Shown here one piece after another: positions 1 to 9,721 of a stretch of 64,000 nt of DNA (its first letter is position 1; the number at the start of each line of letters is the position of its first letter). Under the pieces are notes generated by a model. It saw only the letters and a program-made list of their open reading frames with translations, was not told the DNA's origin and searched no databases. The DNA is taken from assembly GCA_038531945.1 (NCBI GenBank), contig JBCBBH010000003.1:372001-436000 (forward strand), given 5' to 3'. The translations under genes and the position numbers were made by a program. Source of the stretch: CALBPI01 sp038531945. GTDB lineage: Bacteria > Pseudomonadota > Gammaproteobacteria > Steroidobacterales > Woeseiaceae.

Positions 1-1751
1 TCCTTGCGTACCCATTTTCGCAAGTCGTCCATCAGCTCATCGCTCGGTTCGCACCCATCCATCAACGTGACGTAGACATAGATGCCTTGGCCCTTGATGT
101 CGTGCGGGTAGCCAACAACGGCCGCTTCGGCCACGGCATCATGTGCGACTAGCGCGCTTTCGACCTCGGCGGTGCCCATGCGGTGCCCGGAGACATTAAG
201 TACGTCGTCGACCCGGCCGGTAATCCAGTAATAACCGTCTTCGTCGCGTTGCGCACCATCGCCTGTGAAATACGCGCCTTCGAACGTGCTGAAGTAGGTG
301 TCGATGAATCGCTGGTGATCGCCATAGACCGTGCGCATCTGTCCGGGCCAGCTATCGGTCAAGATCAGGTTCCCAGAGGTTGCGCCGTGCTGGATCGTGC
401 CCTCGCTGTCCACGATCGCGGGTTGTACCCCGAAAAACGGCCGGGTCGCACTGCCCGGTTTCAAAGGTGTTGCGCCGGGGAGTGGCGAGATCAGAATGCC
501 ACCGGTTTCGGTCTGCCACCACGTGTCCACGATCGGGCATCGCCCGTCGCCGACGACGCCGTGGTACCACTCCCACGCCTCGGGATTGATGGGTTCACCA
601 ACCGACCCCAACAGTCGCAACGAACTGCGGTCGGTTTTCTCGACCAGTTCGTTACCTTCGCGCATCAATGCACGGATGGCCGTCGGCGCGGTATAGCAAA
701 TGTTGACTTGATGCTTGTCGCAGACTGCCCAGAGGCGGCTGGCATCCGGGTAAGTCGGCACCCCTTCGAACATCAGTGTTGTCGCACCGTTCGCGAGCGG
801 GCCGTAGACGATGTAGCTATGCCCGGTGACCCATCCCACGTCGGCGGTGCACCAGTAGATATCACCCGGTTGGTAGTTGAACACGTAGCGGAATGTGGTG
901 GCCGCGTAGACCAAATAGCCGCCCGTTGTGTGCAGCACACCTTTGGGCTTCCCGGTGGAGCCTGATGTGTAGAGGATGAACAGAGGGTCTTCCGCATTCA
1001 TCGACTCTGGAGGGCAGTTGCTGTCGACGGTCTTGTCCGCTTCATGCAGCCAGACGTCTCGACTCTCGTCCCACGCGACCTCGCCGCCGGTGTTCTTGAC
1101 GACAAGCACTTTCTCGAGGGTCGTCACGCCGTCAATTTTTGCGGCTGCGTCGACGTTGTCTTTCAGTGCGATCGTGCGACCGCCGCGACGCCCTTCGTCG
1201 GCGGTGATCACAACATTCGATTCGCAGTCGATGATGCGCCCGGCCAGTGCGTCCGGCGAGAAACCCCCGAACACCACCGAATGCACGGCGCCGATTCGGG
1301 CACAGGCCAACATGGAGATTGCGGCTTCCGGGATCATAGGCATGTACAGCGTGACCCGGTCGCCTTTCTTGACACCAATTGCCTTCAGCACATTCGCGAA
1401 ACGGCAAACACGCTCGTGCAGTTCACGATAAGTGATGTGCTCGTCCGTTGCCGGATCGTCGCCCTCCCAGATAATCGCAGTCTGGTCGGCCTTATCGGCG
1501 AGATGGCGATCCACGCAATTGGCGCAGACGTTGAGTTCGCCGTCTTCGAACCAGCGAATGTGGAGGTCCGACTTATCGAAAGAGACATCCTTGATCTTAG
1601 TGAAGGGATTGATCCAGTCGATACTTCCCGCGTGCTCGGCCCAAAATCCTTCGTTGTCCTCGACAGACCGTTGGTACATCCGCTCGTATTCGGACTCATC
1701 GACAAGTCCGTGACTTCGATAGTAATCAGGTACCGGATAGGTATGAGTCAT
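1..1751 (-). CDS. acs: Acetyl-coenzyme A synthetase, 3' end outside window
   Basis: Activates acetate to acetyl-CoA through an acetyl-AMP intermediate in the cytoplasm. The reverse-strand translation from the ATG at 1751 begins MTHTYPVPDYYRSHGLVDES and runs without a stop to the window edge, giving about 583 codons. The family is usually near 650 residues, so roughly the last 65-70 residues, including the regulatory acetylation lysine, lie outside. The ANL-superfamily P-loop motif YTSGSTGKPKG, the motif WWQTETGG and the later motif YFTGDGAQRDEDGYYWITGR are all readable. A GGGGG stretch sits just upstream of the start. The gene is divergent from the cyclic-nucleotide/CBS/DUF294 protein, an arrangement seen beside acs in other Gammaproteobacteria. 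A palindrome in the shared intergenic region is the likely regulatory site. Confidence 0.95.
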   Translation of the reverse strand, partial: MTHTYPVPDYYRSHGLVDESEYERMYQRSVEDNEGFWAEHAGSIDWINPFTKIKDVSFDKSDLHIRWFEDGELNVCANCVDRHLADKADQTAIIWEGDDPATDEHITYRELHERVCRFANVLKAIGVKKGDRVTLYMPMIPEAAISMLACARIGAVHSVVFGGFSPDALAGRIIDCESNVVITADEGRRGGRTIALKDNVDAAAKIDGVTTLEKVLVVKNTGGEVAWDESRDVWLHEADKTVDSNCPPESMNAEDPLFILYTSGSTGKPKGVLHTTGGYLVYAATTFRYVFNYQPGDIYWCTADVGWVTGHSYIVYGPLANGATTLMFEGVPTYPDASRLWAVCDKHQVNICYTAPTAIRALMREGNELVEKTDRSSLRLLGSVGEPINPEAWEWYHGVVGDGRCPIVDTWWQTETGGILISPLPGATPLKPGSATRPFFGVQPAIVDSEGTIQHGATSGNLILTDSWPGQMRTVYGDHQRFIDTYFSTFEGAYFTGDGAQRDEDGYYWITGRVDDVLNVSGHRMGTAEVESALVAHDAVAEAAVVGYPHDIKGQGIYVYVTLMDGCEPSDELMDDLRKWVRK

Positions 1752-1848
1752 GTAGCTTGCCCCCTGTCTCAATGACGCGGCCGGACGACGCGTCTTAGCT
1801 CATTCGTTGCCCCGATCATAGCCGGTTCGGTCGCTAACACCAGTGACA

Positions 1849-1864
1849 TTAGACCAAGGTCTAA
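1849..1864. promoter_or_regulatory. Palindrome between acs and the CBS/DUF294 gene
   Basis: TTAGACCAAGGTCTAA has 7-bp arms and a 2-bp spacer, and lies about 100 bp upstream of acs and 80 bp upstream of the divergent gene. A near-identical 16-mer (13 of 16 matching) lies upstream of the DcaP-like porin at 36434-36449. The shape suits a dimeric regulator, for example a LuxR-type response regulator. The identity of the regulator is inferred, not shown. Confidence 0.5.
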
Positions 1865-1942
1865 CGCGAGCTCGCGATATTCGCGTCTCATCGCGCGTCC
1901 ACTCGGGTACTGTTATCAATATCGGGGATTTCAGGTTGGCGC

Positions 1943-3784
1943 ATGAAAGAGCTTCCGGATATCGAGCGGTTTTTGAGCACAGCGGCCGGCTTTGACGTAC
2001 TGACCACCGCACATCGCGCTGAAGCTGCTACCAAGCTGACCATCAGCTATGCCAAGCGTGGTGCAGCCCTGCTTCGTCCGGGCGAAGACAATGAGAATGT
2101 CTACGTCATTCGTACCGGGGCGGTCGAGTTACGTAGCGAAGACGGCGAGCTGCAAATGCGCCTTGGTGAGGGCGAGTGCTTTGGGTTCCCGTCGGTTATG
2201 GAACAGCGCCCGGTGCGACGCGACGCCGTCGCATTCGAAGACGTGCTGCTCTACGCGCTACCGGCGGCGGATTTCGCGCAGCTAAGAACAACGAGTCCGA
2301 AGTTCGATCGGTTCTTTATTCGTCAGCTTGCCGATCGTGTGCGTCAAGGGTCTCAACGACCCGAATACCAAGGTGCACTGGACCAGTCGGTGGGCAGTCT
2401 GGTGACGCGCTCGCCGGTGTGTCTTTCCAAGAATGCAACGATTCGCGAAACCGCCGAGGCAATGGTGGAACAGCGAGTCTCAGCGATGTTGATCAAGGGT
2501 GATGACCGCCAGTGTATCGGTATTGTGACGGACCGAGATATTCGCACGCGCGTGGTCGCTGCCGGTATGGACAGCGAAGCACCCGTAAGCAACATTATGA
2601 CCGTAGACCCGATCACCCTCGATGTTGAGTCGATGGCGTTCGAAGCGGCGTTGACGATGATGCAAAACAATATTCACCACGTTCCGGTCGTGCGGGAGGG
2701 TGAATTGGTCGGCATGGTTTCGCGCAGTGACTTCATGCGGCTGGAGACTGAGCATCCGCTGTATTTGATCAGCGACCTCGGAAAGCAGAGTACGACCGAG
2801 GGCCTCGTGGCTGTTTGCGAGCGCTTGCCGGGACTCGTAGCAGGTCAAATCGATGGCGGCGTGAGCGGCGAGCAGCTCGGCAAATTCATTACCACTGTGA
2901 CCGATACGGTGACGCGTCAGTTGATTCAGATTGCAAAGACACGGCTTGGCCCGCCGCCGTGCGGATTCGCGTGGGTCGCAATGGGCTCCCAAGGTCGGGC
3001 CGAGCAGTCCGCCAAAAGCGATCAGGACAACGCGTTGGTGCTTGCTGAAGGCGCTACACCTGAGATGGACGGGTATTTCGAATCGATGGCCAAGACCGTC
3101 AATGACGGCCTCGACGCGTGCGGCTATGTTTACTGCCCGGGTGAGGTCATGGCATCGAATCCGAAGTGGCGCCAACCCTTGTCCGTATGGCAGAACTACT
3201 TCCATCGTTGGATTACGGTACCCGAGCAAAAGGCTCTGATGCATGCCAATATTTTTTTCGACTTGCGTTGCATTGCTGGTGACAAAGGGCTGGTCGAAAA
3301 CTTGAAAGAGAGCATTCGCAGTAGCGCGCAAGGCAATGAGATATTTCTCGCGTTGATGGCCCGTAATGCGATGACTTTTCAACCGCCGCTTGGGCTTTTC
3401 CGACAGTTTGTGGTTGAGCGGTCGGGCGAACATCAAAAGACGCTTGACATCAAACTGCGGGGCATCATGCCGATTGTTGAGATCGCGAGAATCCGGTCGC
3501 TTGCGGCGGGCCAGATGCGCATCGGGACACGGAATCGGTTGAAAGCCGCTGCGGTCGCTGGCGAATTGACAAAGACAGATGCCGAGAACCTCCAGGATGC
3601 GCTGGATTTCATCGAACGGCTTCGACTGGAGCATCAGAGTCGACAAATGGCGATGGGTGAGGCTCCGGATAATCACCTGGCGCCGGATCAATTGTCGCCG
3701 CTCAACCGGCAGAATCTAAAGGCCGCATTCGCGCAGGTGCGAACCAGCCAAGCGGCTTTGCTCAACAGATTCCACTTGGCATGA
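1943..3784 (+). CDS. Cyclic-nucleotide-binding / CBS-pair / DUF294 nucleotidyltransferase-like protein
   Basis: 613 residues. The domain order is an N-terminal cNMP-binding beta-roll (about 15-130), two CBS motifs (about 150-275) and a DUF294 nucleotidyltransferase fold with its C-terminal helical domain. The nucleotidyltransferase signature GSQGRAEQSAKSDQDNAL is at about residues 348-365, with the paired Asp residues (SDQD) expected to bind metal. Such proteins are thought to be signal-transducing nucleotidyltransferases related to the GlnD fold; the substrate is unknown. The stop overlaps the start of the exonuclease gene (ATGA), so the two are probably translated together. Divergence from acs suggests a part in acetate or energy-state sensing, which is inference from context. 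Confidence 0.85.
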   Translation: MKELPDIERFLSTAAGFDVLTTAHRAEAATKLTISYAKRGAALLRPGEDNENVYVIRTGAVELRSEDGELQMRLGEGECFGFPSVMEQRPVRRDAVAFEDVLLYALPAADFAQLRTTSPKFDRFFIRQLADRVRQGSQRPEYQGALDQSVGSLVTRSPVCLSKNATIRETAEAMVEQRVSAMLIKGDDRQCIGIVTDRDIRTRVVAAGMDSEAPVSNIMTVDPITLDVESMAFEAALTMMQNNIHHVPVVREGELVGMVSRSDFMRLETEHPLYLISDLGKQSTTEGLVAVCERLPGLVAGQIDGGVSGEQLGKFITTVTDTVTRQLIQIAKTRLGPPPCGFAWVAMGSQGRAEQSAKSDQDNALVLAEGATPEMDGYFESMAKTVNDGLDACGYVYCPGEVMASNPKWRQPLSVWQNYFHRWITVPEQKALMHANIFFDLRCIAGDKGLVENLKESIRSSAQGNEIFLALMARNAMTFQPPLGLFRQFVVERSGEHQKTLDIKLRGIMPIVEIARIRSLAAGQMRIGTRNRLKAAAVAGELTKTDAENLQDALDFIERLRLEHQSRQMAMGEAPDNHLAPDQLSPLNRQNLKAAFAQVRTSQAALLNRFHLA

Positions 3785-4461
3785 AGCGCTTTTGGCTGGA
3801 TTGGCGCAGACGCAAGGCGTTGCGCCGTGTGGCTGATGAGACAATCGAGGGCTTTCTGAAGCATGGCTTGCCGACGCGACGGCAAACTATCGAGACTGTC
3901 GAGTTGCTGGCACTCGACATCGAGACGACGGGCCTGGACCCGCGGACCGCCGACATTCTCAGTATAGGTTGGGTTGTGATCAAGGGCGGTGTGATTGAGT
4001 TATCCACCGCGCAGCGGATGATTGTTTCGAGTCTTTCCGAGGTCGGTCAGAGCGCGACCATCCATGGACTGACCGATACAGAGGTCAGTACAGGCATTGC
4101 ACTGCACGAGGCGATTTCGCAAGTGGTCGAAGCGGCGGCGGGCCGAGTTCTGGTGGTCCATCATGCGGGCCTCGACAAAGTGCTTCTCGACCGCGCAGTC
4201 AAAGCGTGTTTCGGTGTGCCGTTTCTAATCCCTATCATCGATACGCTGGCAATGGCGCATCGGAAGGCGACCCAGCAGCATCACTTAGGCGGTCCCGCTG
4301 AATTGCGGCTCTCCGATTTGCGCGAGCAGTACGGGTTGCCGCAGTACTCCGCGCATGACAGTACGGTTGACGCCTTGGCGACGGCGGAGCTTCTTCTTGC
4401 GATGCTGGAGCATCATCACGAGGGCGCTAACACGCGTGTTTGGCGCCTCGCCAGCTTTTAG
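3781..4461 (+). CDS. DnaQ-like 3'-5' exonuclease (DEDDh)
   Basis: 226 residues. Exo I motif LALDIETTGLDP (about residues 42-53) supplies the first Asp and Glu. Exo II is HHAGLDKVLLD, and Exo III is the AHDSTVDALAT segment with the His and Asp of the DEDDh class. It resembles the epsilon proofreading subunit but is shorter and lacks a recognisable polymerase-binding tail, so it is a stand-alone exonuclease whose substrate cannot be told from sequence. It starts inside the stop of the preceding CBS/DUF294 gene, a pairing recurrent in acs-linked loci. Confidence 0.85.
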   Translation: MKRFWLDWRRRKALRRVADETIEGFLKHGLPTRRQTIETVELLALDIETTGLDPRTADILSIGWVVIKGGVIELSTAQRMIVSSLSEVGQSATIHGLTDTEVSTGIALHEAISQVVEAAAGRVLVVHHAGLDKVLLDRAVKACFGVPFLIPIIDTLAMAHRKATQQHHLGGPAELRLSDLREQYGLPQYSAHDSTVDALATAELLLAMLEHHHEGANTRVWRLASF

Positions 4462-4547
4462 CCGGCTGGACGCCGCTACCGAGCATTGGTACAAAGTCGC
4501 TTCGCCTCGCTGATCGATGTGAGGCTCAGTGTGGGGGGCACTGATCC

Positions 4548-6011
4548 ATGACACTACAATTTTTCATATTCCTGTTTCTGACCGGCCTGATCGCGTTCCT
4601 GACCTTTCTGAAATGTCGGGCGGATATTCGCAAACAGGCAGGACAGTCGATCGACGGTAACAAAGAGGTCTTTCTGGCCGGGGGTGGCCTCACGTGGATC
4701 TTCGTTGCCGGCTCGATCACGCTGACCAATCTATCGACGGATCAGCTCGTCGGTATGAATGGCAATCAGATGGCTTTGTTGGCCTGGTGGGAGTTCGCGG
4801 CAGTTGCAGGGCTTTTGATTCTCGCGAAGGTCATGCTGCCGGTGTACTACAAGTACAAGTGCACGACGACCACCGAGCTTTTGGAAAAGCGCTATGGCAA
4901 TCACCATATCCGTGCTTTGATCGGGTTGCTGTTCCTGCTCGGTAATGTGTTCATCTTTATCCCAACGGCGCTGTACTCCGGTTCGCTGTTTATGAAGAGC
5001 ATGTTCGCGCTCGACTATCCGATCATCTACATCGCCATGGTATTCGCGGCGGTGGGTACGGCCTACGCGGTGTTTGGTGGGTTGCGCGCCGTCGCAATTT
5101 CGGACGCTTACAGCGGCGTGTTGCTTTTGGTACTCGGAATCGTCGTCGTGTTCCTGGCGTTGCAGGCGATTGACTTTGACTTCAGTGGGATTCCGCGTGA
5201 GCGACTGACGATGATCGGGGCGAATGACTCCCCGATTCCGTGGCACACCTTGCTGACCGGAATGATTTTCATCCAGATCTTCTATTGGTGTACCAACCAG
5301 ACGATTACCCAGCGGGCGATGGCGTCTCCGACCGTCCAGGAGGGCCAGAAGGGCGTGTACGCCGCGGCGGCAATTCGATTCCTGTTGGTCCCACCGATGA
5401 TCGTGATTCCGGGCATCGTGTCGTTCAAACTTTACGGCGACATTGGAGACTCGGCATTCGGCACGATTGTCGGTGACGTGCTGCCGAGTTACTTGTCGGG
5501 GGCCTTCGCGGCTGCAATTGCCGCGGCAGTGCTGACGACGGTGAACAGTATTCTTAATTCATCGACCGCGCTTTACGTTTGCGACATCCACGAGAAGTAC
5601 TTCAAGAGCGAGCCGAACGTGCCGCGGCTGAACGCGATCATGACACTCGTCATCGTGGTTATCGGACTGATCATGGTGCCGATTTATGCGCAATCGGAAA
5701 GTATCATCAACCTGATTCAAGAACGCTACGGACTGTTAAGCATGCCGATCTTATCGGCGTTTATTGTCGGCTTGCTGTTCACCGACGTCGACTACCGCGC
5801 GGCAATCATCGCTGTAATTTTCGGAGTCGTATTTTACGCGGCTTTCACGTTGATCTGGAGTCCAGCTCACTACATCCATATGATGGCAGTAACGTTGATC
5901 ATGTGTGTTGGGACAGCGTTGTTGATCAGTCGGTTTGCATTTGGCACGCGGCCAAGACTCAGTTTCGCGATGCGCGGTGAGCCGTCAGCGGACCTGCAAG
6001 TGCAGCAGTAG
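4548..6011 (+). CDS. Sodium:solute symporter, SGLT/SLC5 sugar-type
   Basis: 487 residues with about 14 hydrophobic segments, an inner-membrane sodium-coupled transporter. The segment around FYWCTNQTITQRAMASPTVQ matches the SGLT-type sugar symporters more closely than acetate or proline members of the family. NLSTDQLVGMNG near residue 64 fits the TM1/TM2 region. The 3' end overlaps the convergent alpha-galactosidase gene by 27 bp. The pairing suggests uptake of galactose or a galactoside with hydrolysis by the neighbour; the exact substrate is inferred. The proximity to the acs locus leaves a carboxylate substrate as a weaker alternative. Confidence 0.85.
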   Translation: MTLQFFIFLFLTGLIAFLTFLKCRADIRKQAGQSIDGNKEVFLAGGGLTWIFVAGSITLTNLSTDQLVGMNGNQMALLAWWEFAAVAGLLILAKVMLPVYYKYKCTTTTELLEKRYGNHHIRALIGLLFLLGNVFIFIPTALYSGSLFMKSMFALDYPIIYIAMVFAAVGTAYAVFGGLRAVAISDAYSGVLLLVLGIVVVFLALQAIDFDFSGIPRERLTMIGANDSPIPWHTLLTGMIFIQIFYWCTNQTITQRAMASPTVQEGQKGVYAAAAIRFLLVPPMIVIPGIVSFKLYGDIGDSAFGTIVGDVLPSYLSGAFAAAIAAAVLTTVNSILNSSTALYVCDIHEKYFKSEPNVPRLNAIMTLVIVVIGLIMVPIYAQSESIINLIQERYGLLSMPILSAFIVGLLFTDVDYRAAIIAVIFGVVFYAAFTLIWSPAHYIHMMAVTLIMCVGTALLISRFAFGTRPRLSFAMRGEPSADLQVQQ

Positions 6012-8111
6012 CAGCGTTTCGGGTTTCAGGATCGGCAGTTGCAGACCGAATCGCATCAGCGAGTCGCCACTGACATGTTTTCCATTGATGACGTCGAGGA
6101 TCGACGGCGTGTGACTGCGGATGTCTTCCGGCCATACGATATTCGCTTCATATAGCCGATCGGCATCAAGTCCGTGCAGTCGCAGCCGACCCGGCGCGCT
6201 GTGCGGTGGTGTCGAGACGACCGCGTAGCTGAACAGTGCTTCCTCGCGGTCCGCCGCCACTACGCCATGGGCCATTTCGAAATCCTGCGTTTCGAGCCGC
6301 ACAATATCGCCTGTGAAGATGAGTTTGCGATGTTGCTTATGCAACGCGATGGCGGCCGCCAGGATGTTGCGATCGTCCGAGGACATTTCGGTGATGTTGG
6401 CCTCAATGCCCATGTCGCCCATGATCGCGACGCCGGCGCGCAGCGCCATCGATAGCGTCCGACCCGTGATGTGGCACTCGCGCGGCCCAACATGTGCGCC
6501 CATAAACTCAGGCGGGAAGAACATCGAACAGCCGCGTTGAATCCGTAAACGATCCAGCGCATCGTTGCTGTCGGAGGTCCAGATGCGGTCGGTATGTGCG
6601 AGCACGCCGTAGTCCGCACGCGCCCCACCGGAGGAGCAACTCTCGATTTCGAGATTGGGGTGCGCCGCGCGAATACGATCCATCAACGCATAGACCGCCA
6701 GCACCTGTCGATGCACCGCAGCGCGACCGTGTTGATCGCCCGGCTGATGCAGGTCGCGATTCATATCCCATTTGAGATAGGTAATCGGATATTCCTGAAG
6801 GAGCGCATCAATGTGTGCGTACAAATACTCACAGACTTCGGGGCGACTGAGATCGAGAACAAGCTGGTTACGCGCCAATACCGTTGGTGCACCATCGACG
6901 CTTAAGACCCAGTCGGGGTGATCACGGAACAACTGACTATTCGGATTGACCATCTCTGGCTCAACCCACAAACCAAATTCCATTCCGAGCGCATGCACAT
7001 GGTCGATCAGCGGCTGTAATCCTCGCGGAAACTTCTCTGCATCGACGGTCCAGTCGCCGAGTCCTGCGGTATCGTCGTGCCGTGCCGGGAACCATCCATC
7101 GTCAAGCACAAATCGCTCGGCGCCGACGGACGCTGCGGCATCGGCCAGCGCGCAAAGTCTCGGTGTGTCGAGGTCAAAGTACATCGCCTCCCACGTGTTG
7201 AAATGCACGGGTTTGAGTTTGCCGTGCATGCGCGCGTCGGTGAGGTGGCTGCGCACGTACCGATGCAGGCGTTGGGAAAGCGGGGTCATACCGGTTTCAG
7301 TCACGCTGCTGTACAAAATCGGCGACTCGTAGGTCTCCTGCTCCCCGAGTTGCATCTCACCGGGGTAGAAGTGTTCGCCCAACTGCGCAAGTGCACGGCC
7401 TGAGATCAAACGCGTGACGCTCATGCGATGATTGCCACTCCACCCGAGTGTCAGCGCGATGCCTTCGCCGCGGTGCTCGCCGAATAAGCTGTCATGCACG
7501 ATCAAACCGGGGAAGCTGTCGTGCGAGGTTCTGCCCGCTTGATTCTCTCGCACAAAACTGCCGTGAAACGAACCGATCGTTTCGGTTTGAAACTCATGCG
7601 CCCACCGCCCCTTGAACGCGGTGATATGCGAAAGATGGTTGGCGACCGGCAGGGCAGGCGCATCGCAGCGATCGACCTGAAGTAGCGTCGCGGATAAGTT
7701 CTTTAAACACGTCTGCGCGCTTAGCGTATCGCTGTCGGCGTCGAGGGAGAGTCGGTAGTGCAATTCGATCTGACACGATCGGTCGATGCATCGGATTTCC
7801 AATGTCTGATCGTCGGGCTGCGTGCATGATGAAACCTCTGGGGTCACGCCCCAATCACATCCGTTGCGATGCACCCGTAACCCGGCGTCTCCGTGAAAGC
7901 CAATGCCGAGAGCCGGCGACAAGGCGATAGGTGCCGCATTGGTGACGCTCGCCTGAGCTTCTTGCGGTGTGGATAACAGGCGCAGCATTTCGGGTGTGGT
8001 CGCATTGTCGAGTCGGCCGCCCCAGTACAGCACGACCGGTGCACCACTTGTGCAATCGACCACGAAGCTAGCGTTGCTGGAGTGCAGGCTATGCACCGTA
8101 TTGGAACTCAT
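5985..8111 (-). CDS. Alpha-galactosidase, GH36
   Basis: 708 residues, the usual size for bacterial GH36. It hydrolyses terminal alpha-galactosides such as melibiose and raffinose. The catalytic nucleophile is Asp449 in TYLKWDMNR, and the general acid/base is Asp514 in RIWTSDSNDALD. The substrate-binding segments FVLDDGWFPARHDD (335-348) and GLWVEPEMVNP (380-390) are intact. The N-terminal supersandwich domain spans about 1-300. There is no signal peptide, so it should be cytoplasmic and act on imported oligosaccharide. It is convergent with the SGLT-type symporter and divergent from the PLP decarboxylase across a 146-bp promoter region. Confidence 0.93.
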   Translation of the reverse strand: MSSNTVHSLHSSNASFVVDCTSGAPVVLYWGGRLDNATTPEMLRLLSTPQEAQASVTNAAPIALSPALGIGFHGDAGLRVHRNGCDWGVTPEVSSCTQPDDQTLEIRCIDRSCQIELHYRLSLDADSDTLSAQTCLKNLSATLLQVDRCDAPALPVANHLSHITAFKGRWAHEFQTETIGSFHGSFVRENQAGRTSHDSFPGLIVHDSLFGEHRGEGIALTLGWSGNHRMSVTRLISGRALAQLGEHFYPGEMQLGEQETYESPILYSSVTETGMTPLSQRLHRYVRSHLTDARMHGKLKPVHFNTWEAMYFDLDTPRLCALADAAASVGAERFVLDDGWFPARHDDTAGLGDWTVDAEKFPRGLQPLIDHVHALGMEFGLWVEPEMVNPNSQLFRDHPDWVLSVDGAPTVLARNQLVLDLSRPEVCEYLYAHIDALLQEYPITYLKWDMNRDLHQPGDQHGRAAVHRQVLAVYALMDRIRAAHPNLEIESCSSGGARADYGVLAHTDRIWTSDSNDALDRLRIQRGCSMFFPPEFMGAHVGPRECHITGRTLSMALRAGVAIMGDMGIEANITEMSSDDRNILAAAIALHKQHRKLIFTGDIVRLETQDFEMAHGVVAADREEALFSYAVVSTPPHSAPGRLRLHGLDADRLYEANIVWPEDIRSHTPSILDVINGKHVSGDSLMRFGLQLPILKPETLLLLHLQVR

Positions 8112-8257
8112 GATTTGTCTCGTTGATCCCCCGGCGGAAGGCTACCGCGTTTGCCGATCGCTTTCGACACTCTCGCGCGAATTTTGAACGATTCGGTTTC
8201 GGGTGGCAGCCGGCGACCGGACGTCGGCATAATCGACGCTCAGAGACGGAGAAGCCT

Positions 8258-9721
8258 ATGAAGAAACACCCGACAGAGATCAACCTAGATCCTGAAGATT
8301 GGGACACCGCGCGACAGTCCGCGCATGCGCTGCTCGATGTGTTGTTCGATCGTATTCAAACGCTCGATGAACGTCCGATCTGGCAACCACTTCCGGCAGA
8401 TGTGCGCGACGCCCTGAGTGAGTCCTTGCCGCGGAGTGGTGCGCCTTTGGGTGTTGTGTGCGATGCGCTGCGTGAGCAAGTGATTCCTTATCCGACGGGT
8501 AACGCCGGCCCGCGGTTTTACGGCTGGGTCATGGGCAACGGTACGGTGGATGGTTTGATCGCGGATATGGTTGCGGCAGGCATGAATTCGCATCTTGCGG
8601 GCTACGATCAGAGTGCTAGCGTGATTGAGGCACAGACGATTCGCTGGTGCTGCGAGCTCATGGGCTATCCGGACGGCGCGGGCGGTTTGTTCGTCAGCGG
8701 GGGTACGATGGCGAATGTGATCGGACTCATCGTCGCGCGCAATGCTGCGGATCCCGCAAGGGTTCGCGCTGATGGGCTTGCCGGACGCTCGCCGTTTCGT
8801 GTGTACGGCTCAACCGCAACACATAGCTGGGCGGAAAAAGGCTGCGACATTATCGGTCTGGGACGCGATGCCGTCGTGCGTGTATCGGCGAACCACGAAG
8901 ACGAGGTCGATCTCGATGCATTGAGAGGCGCGGTGGCGCGCGATAGAGAAATTGGGGCGCATCCGCTTGCTGTGATTGCAAACGTCGGCACCGTCGATAG
9001 TGGGGCGATCGATGATTTGCATGCCTTGGCCGACTACTGCGAGGCGGAGAACTTGTGGCTGCATGTGGATGGCGCGTTCGGTGCGTTGCTCGCCTGTTCG
9101 TCGCGTTTGCGGCCACTGATCGACGGAATCGAGCGTGCGGATTCCATCGCATTCGACTTACACAAATGGGGCTATCTGCAATACGAAATCGGCGCTGTAC
9201 TGGTGAAGGATGGCGCGTTGCAGGAGCAGGCGTTTGCGACTCAGGCGGCCTACCTCACACCACCTGGACGCGGTGTGCAGCCGACGGATTTGAAGTTTGC
9301 TGCGATCGGGCCGCAACTGAGTCGCGGGTTTCGTGCACTGAAAGCGTGGGTTGCGTTCAAGCATCACGGTATCGACAAGATCGGTCGAGTCATCGAGCAG
9401 AACGTGGCTCAGGTTCAGTACCTTGCCGACCGGGTTCGTCAGCATCCCGAGCTCGAGCTGTTTGAGCCAGCCACGCTAAATGTCGTGTGTTTCCGCTACA
9501 TCGGTGATGGCGACCATGTCGACGCAACGCTTGATGAATGGAATACGGAGGTTTTGATGCGCATCCAGGAGAGTGGTTTGGCTGTGCCATCGAGCACACG
9601 GCGTCAGGGTCACTTTGCGCTGCGTGTGGCAAACACGAACCATCGAAGCACAATGGCCGATATGGACCTGTTGTTTGATGCTGTGCTTGAGCACGCCGCA
9701 GTGGTCGCGACTACAGCGTAA
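8258..9721 (+). CDS. Pyridoxal-dependent group II decarboxylase (aromatic-amino-acid-decarboxylase-like)
   Basis: 487 residues from the ATG at 8258, chosen because GGAG lies 6 bp upstream; the longer frame from 8123 would run back almost to the divergent alpha-galactosidase start. The PLP lysine is in SIAFDLHKWGYLQYEIGAV at about residue 302, preceded by the cofactor-stacking and Asp motif HVDGAFGALL. GNAGPRFYGWVMG near the N-terminus and FVSGGTMANVIGL fit the family. Members decarboxylate aromatic amino acids, tyrosine or glutamate, or act as related aldehyde synthases; substrate cannot be assigned here. The last 11 bp overlap the convergent DUF3667 gene. Confidence 0.88.
   Translation: MKKHPTEINLDPEDWDTARQSAHALLDVLFDRIQTLDERPIWQPLPADVRDALSESLPRSGAPLGVVCDALREQVIPYPTGNAGPRFYGWVMGNGTVDGLIADMVAAGMNSHLAGYDQSASVIEAQTIRWCCELMGYPDGAGGLFVSGGTMANVIGLIVARNAADPARVRADGLAGRSPFRVYGSTATHSWAEKGCDIIGLGRDAVVRVSANHEDEVDLDALRGAVARDREIGAHPLAVIANVGTVDSGAIDDLHALADYCEAENLWLHVDGAFGALLACSSRLRPLIDGIERADSIAFDLHKWGYLQYEIGAVLVKDGALQEQAFATQAAYLTPPGRGVQPTDLKFAAIGPQLSRGFRALKAWVAFKHHGIDKIGRVIEQNVAQVQYLADRVRQHPELELFEPATLNVVCFRYIGDGDHVDATLDEWNTEVLMRIQESGLAVPSSTRRQGHFALRVANTNHRSTMADMDLLFDAVLEHAAVVATTA

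Noticed and set aside
1132..1705. Frames overlapping acs in other registers, including a 243-residue + frame
   Set aside because: They are shadows of the acs gene and carry no recognisable domain.
2480..3691. 403-residue reverse frame opposite the CBS/DUF294 gene
   Set aside because: Antisense shadow; His/Arg-rich composition without a family, while the + frame has clear conserved motifs.
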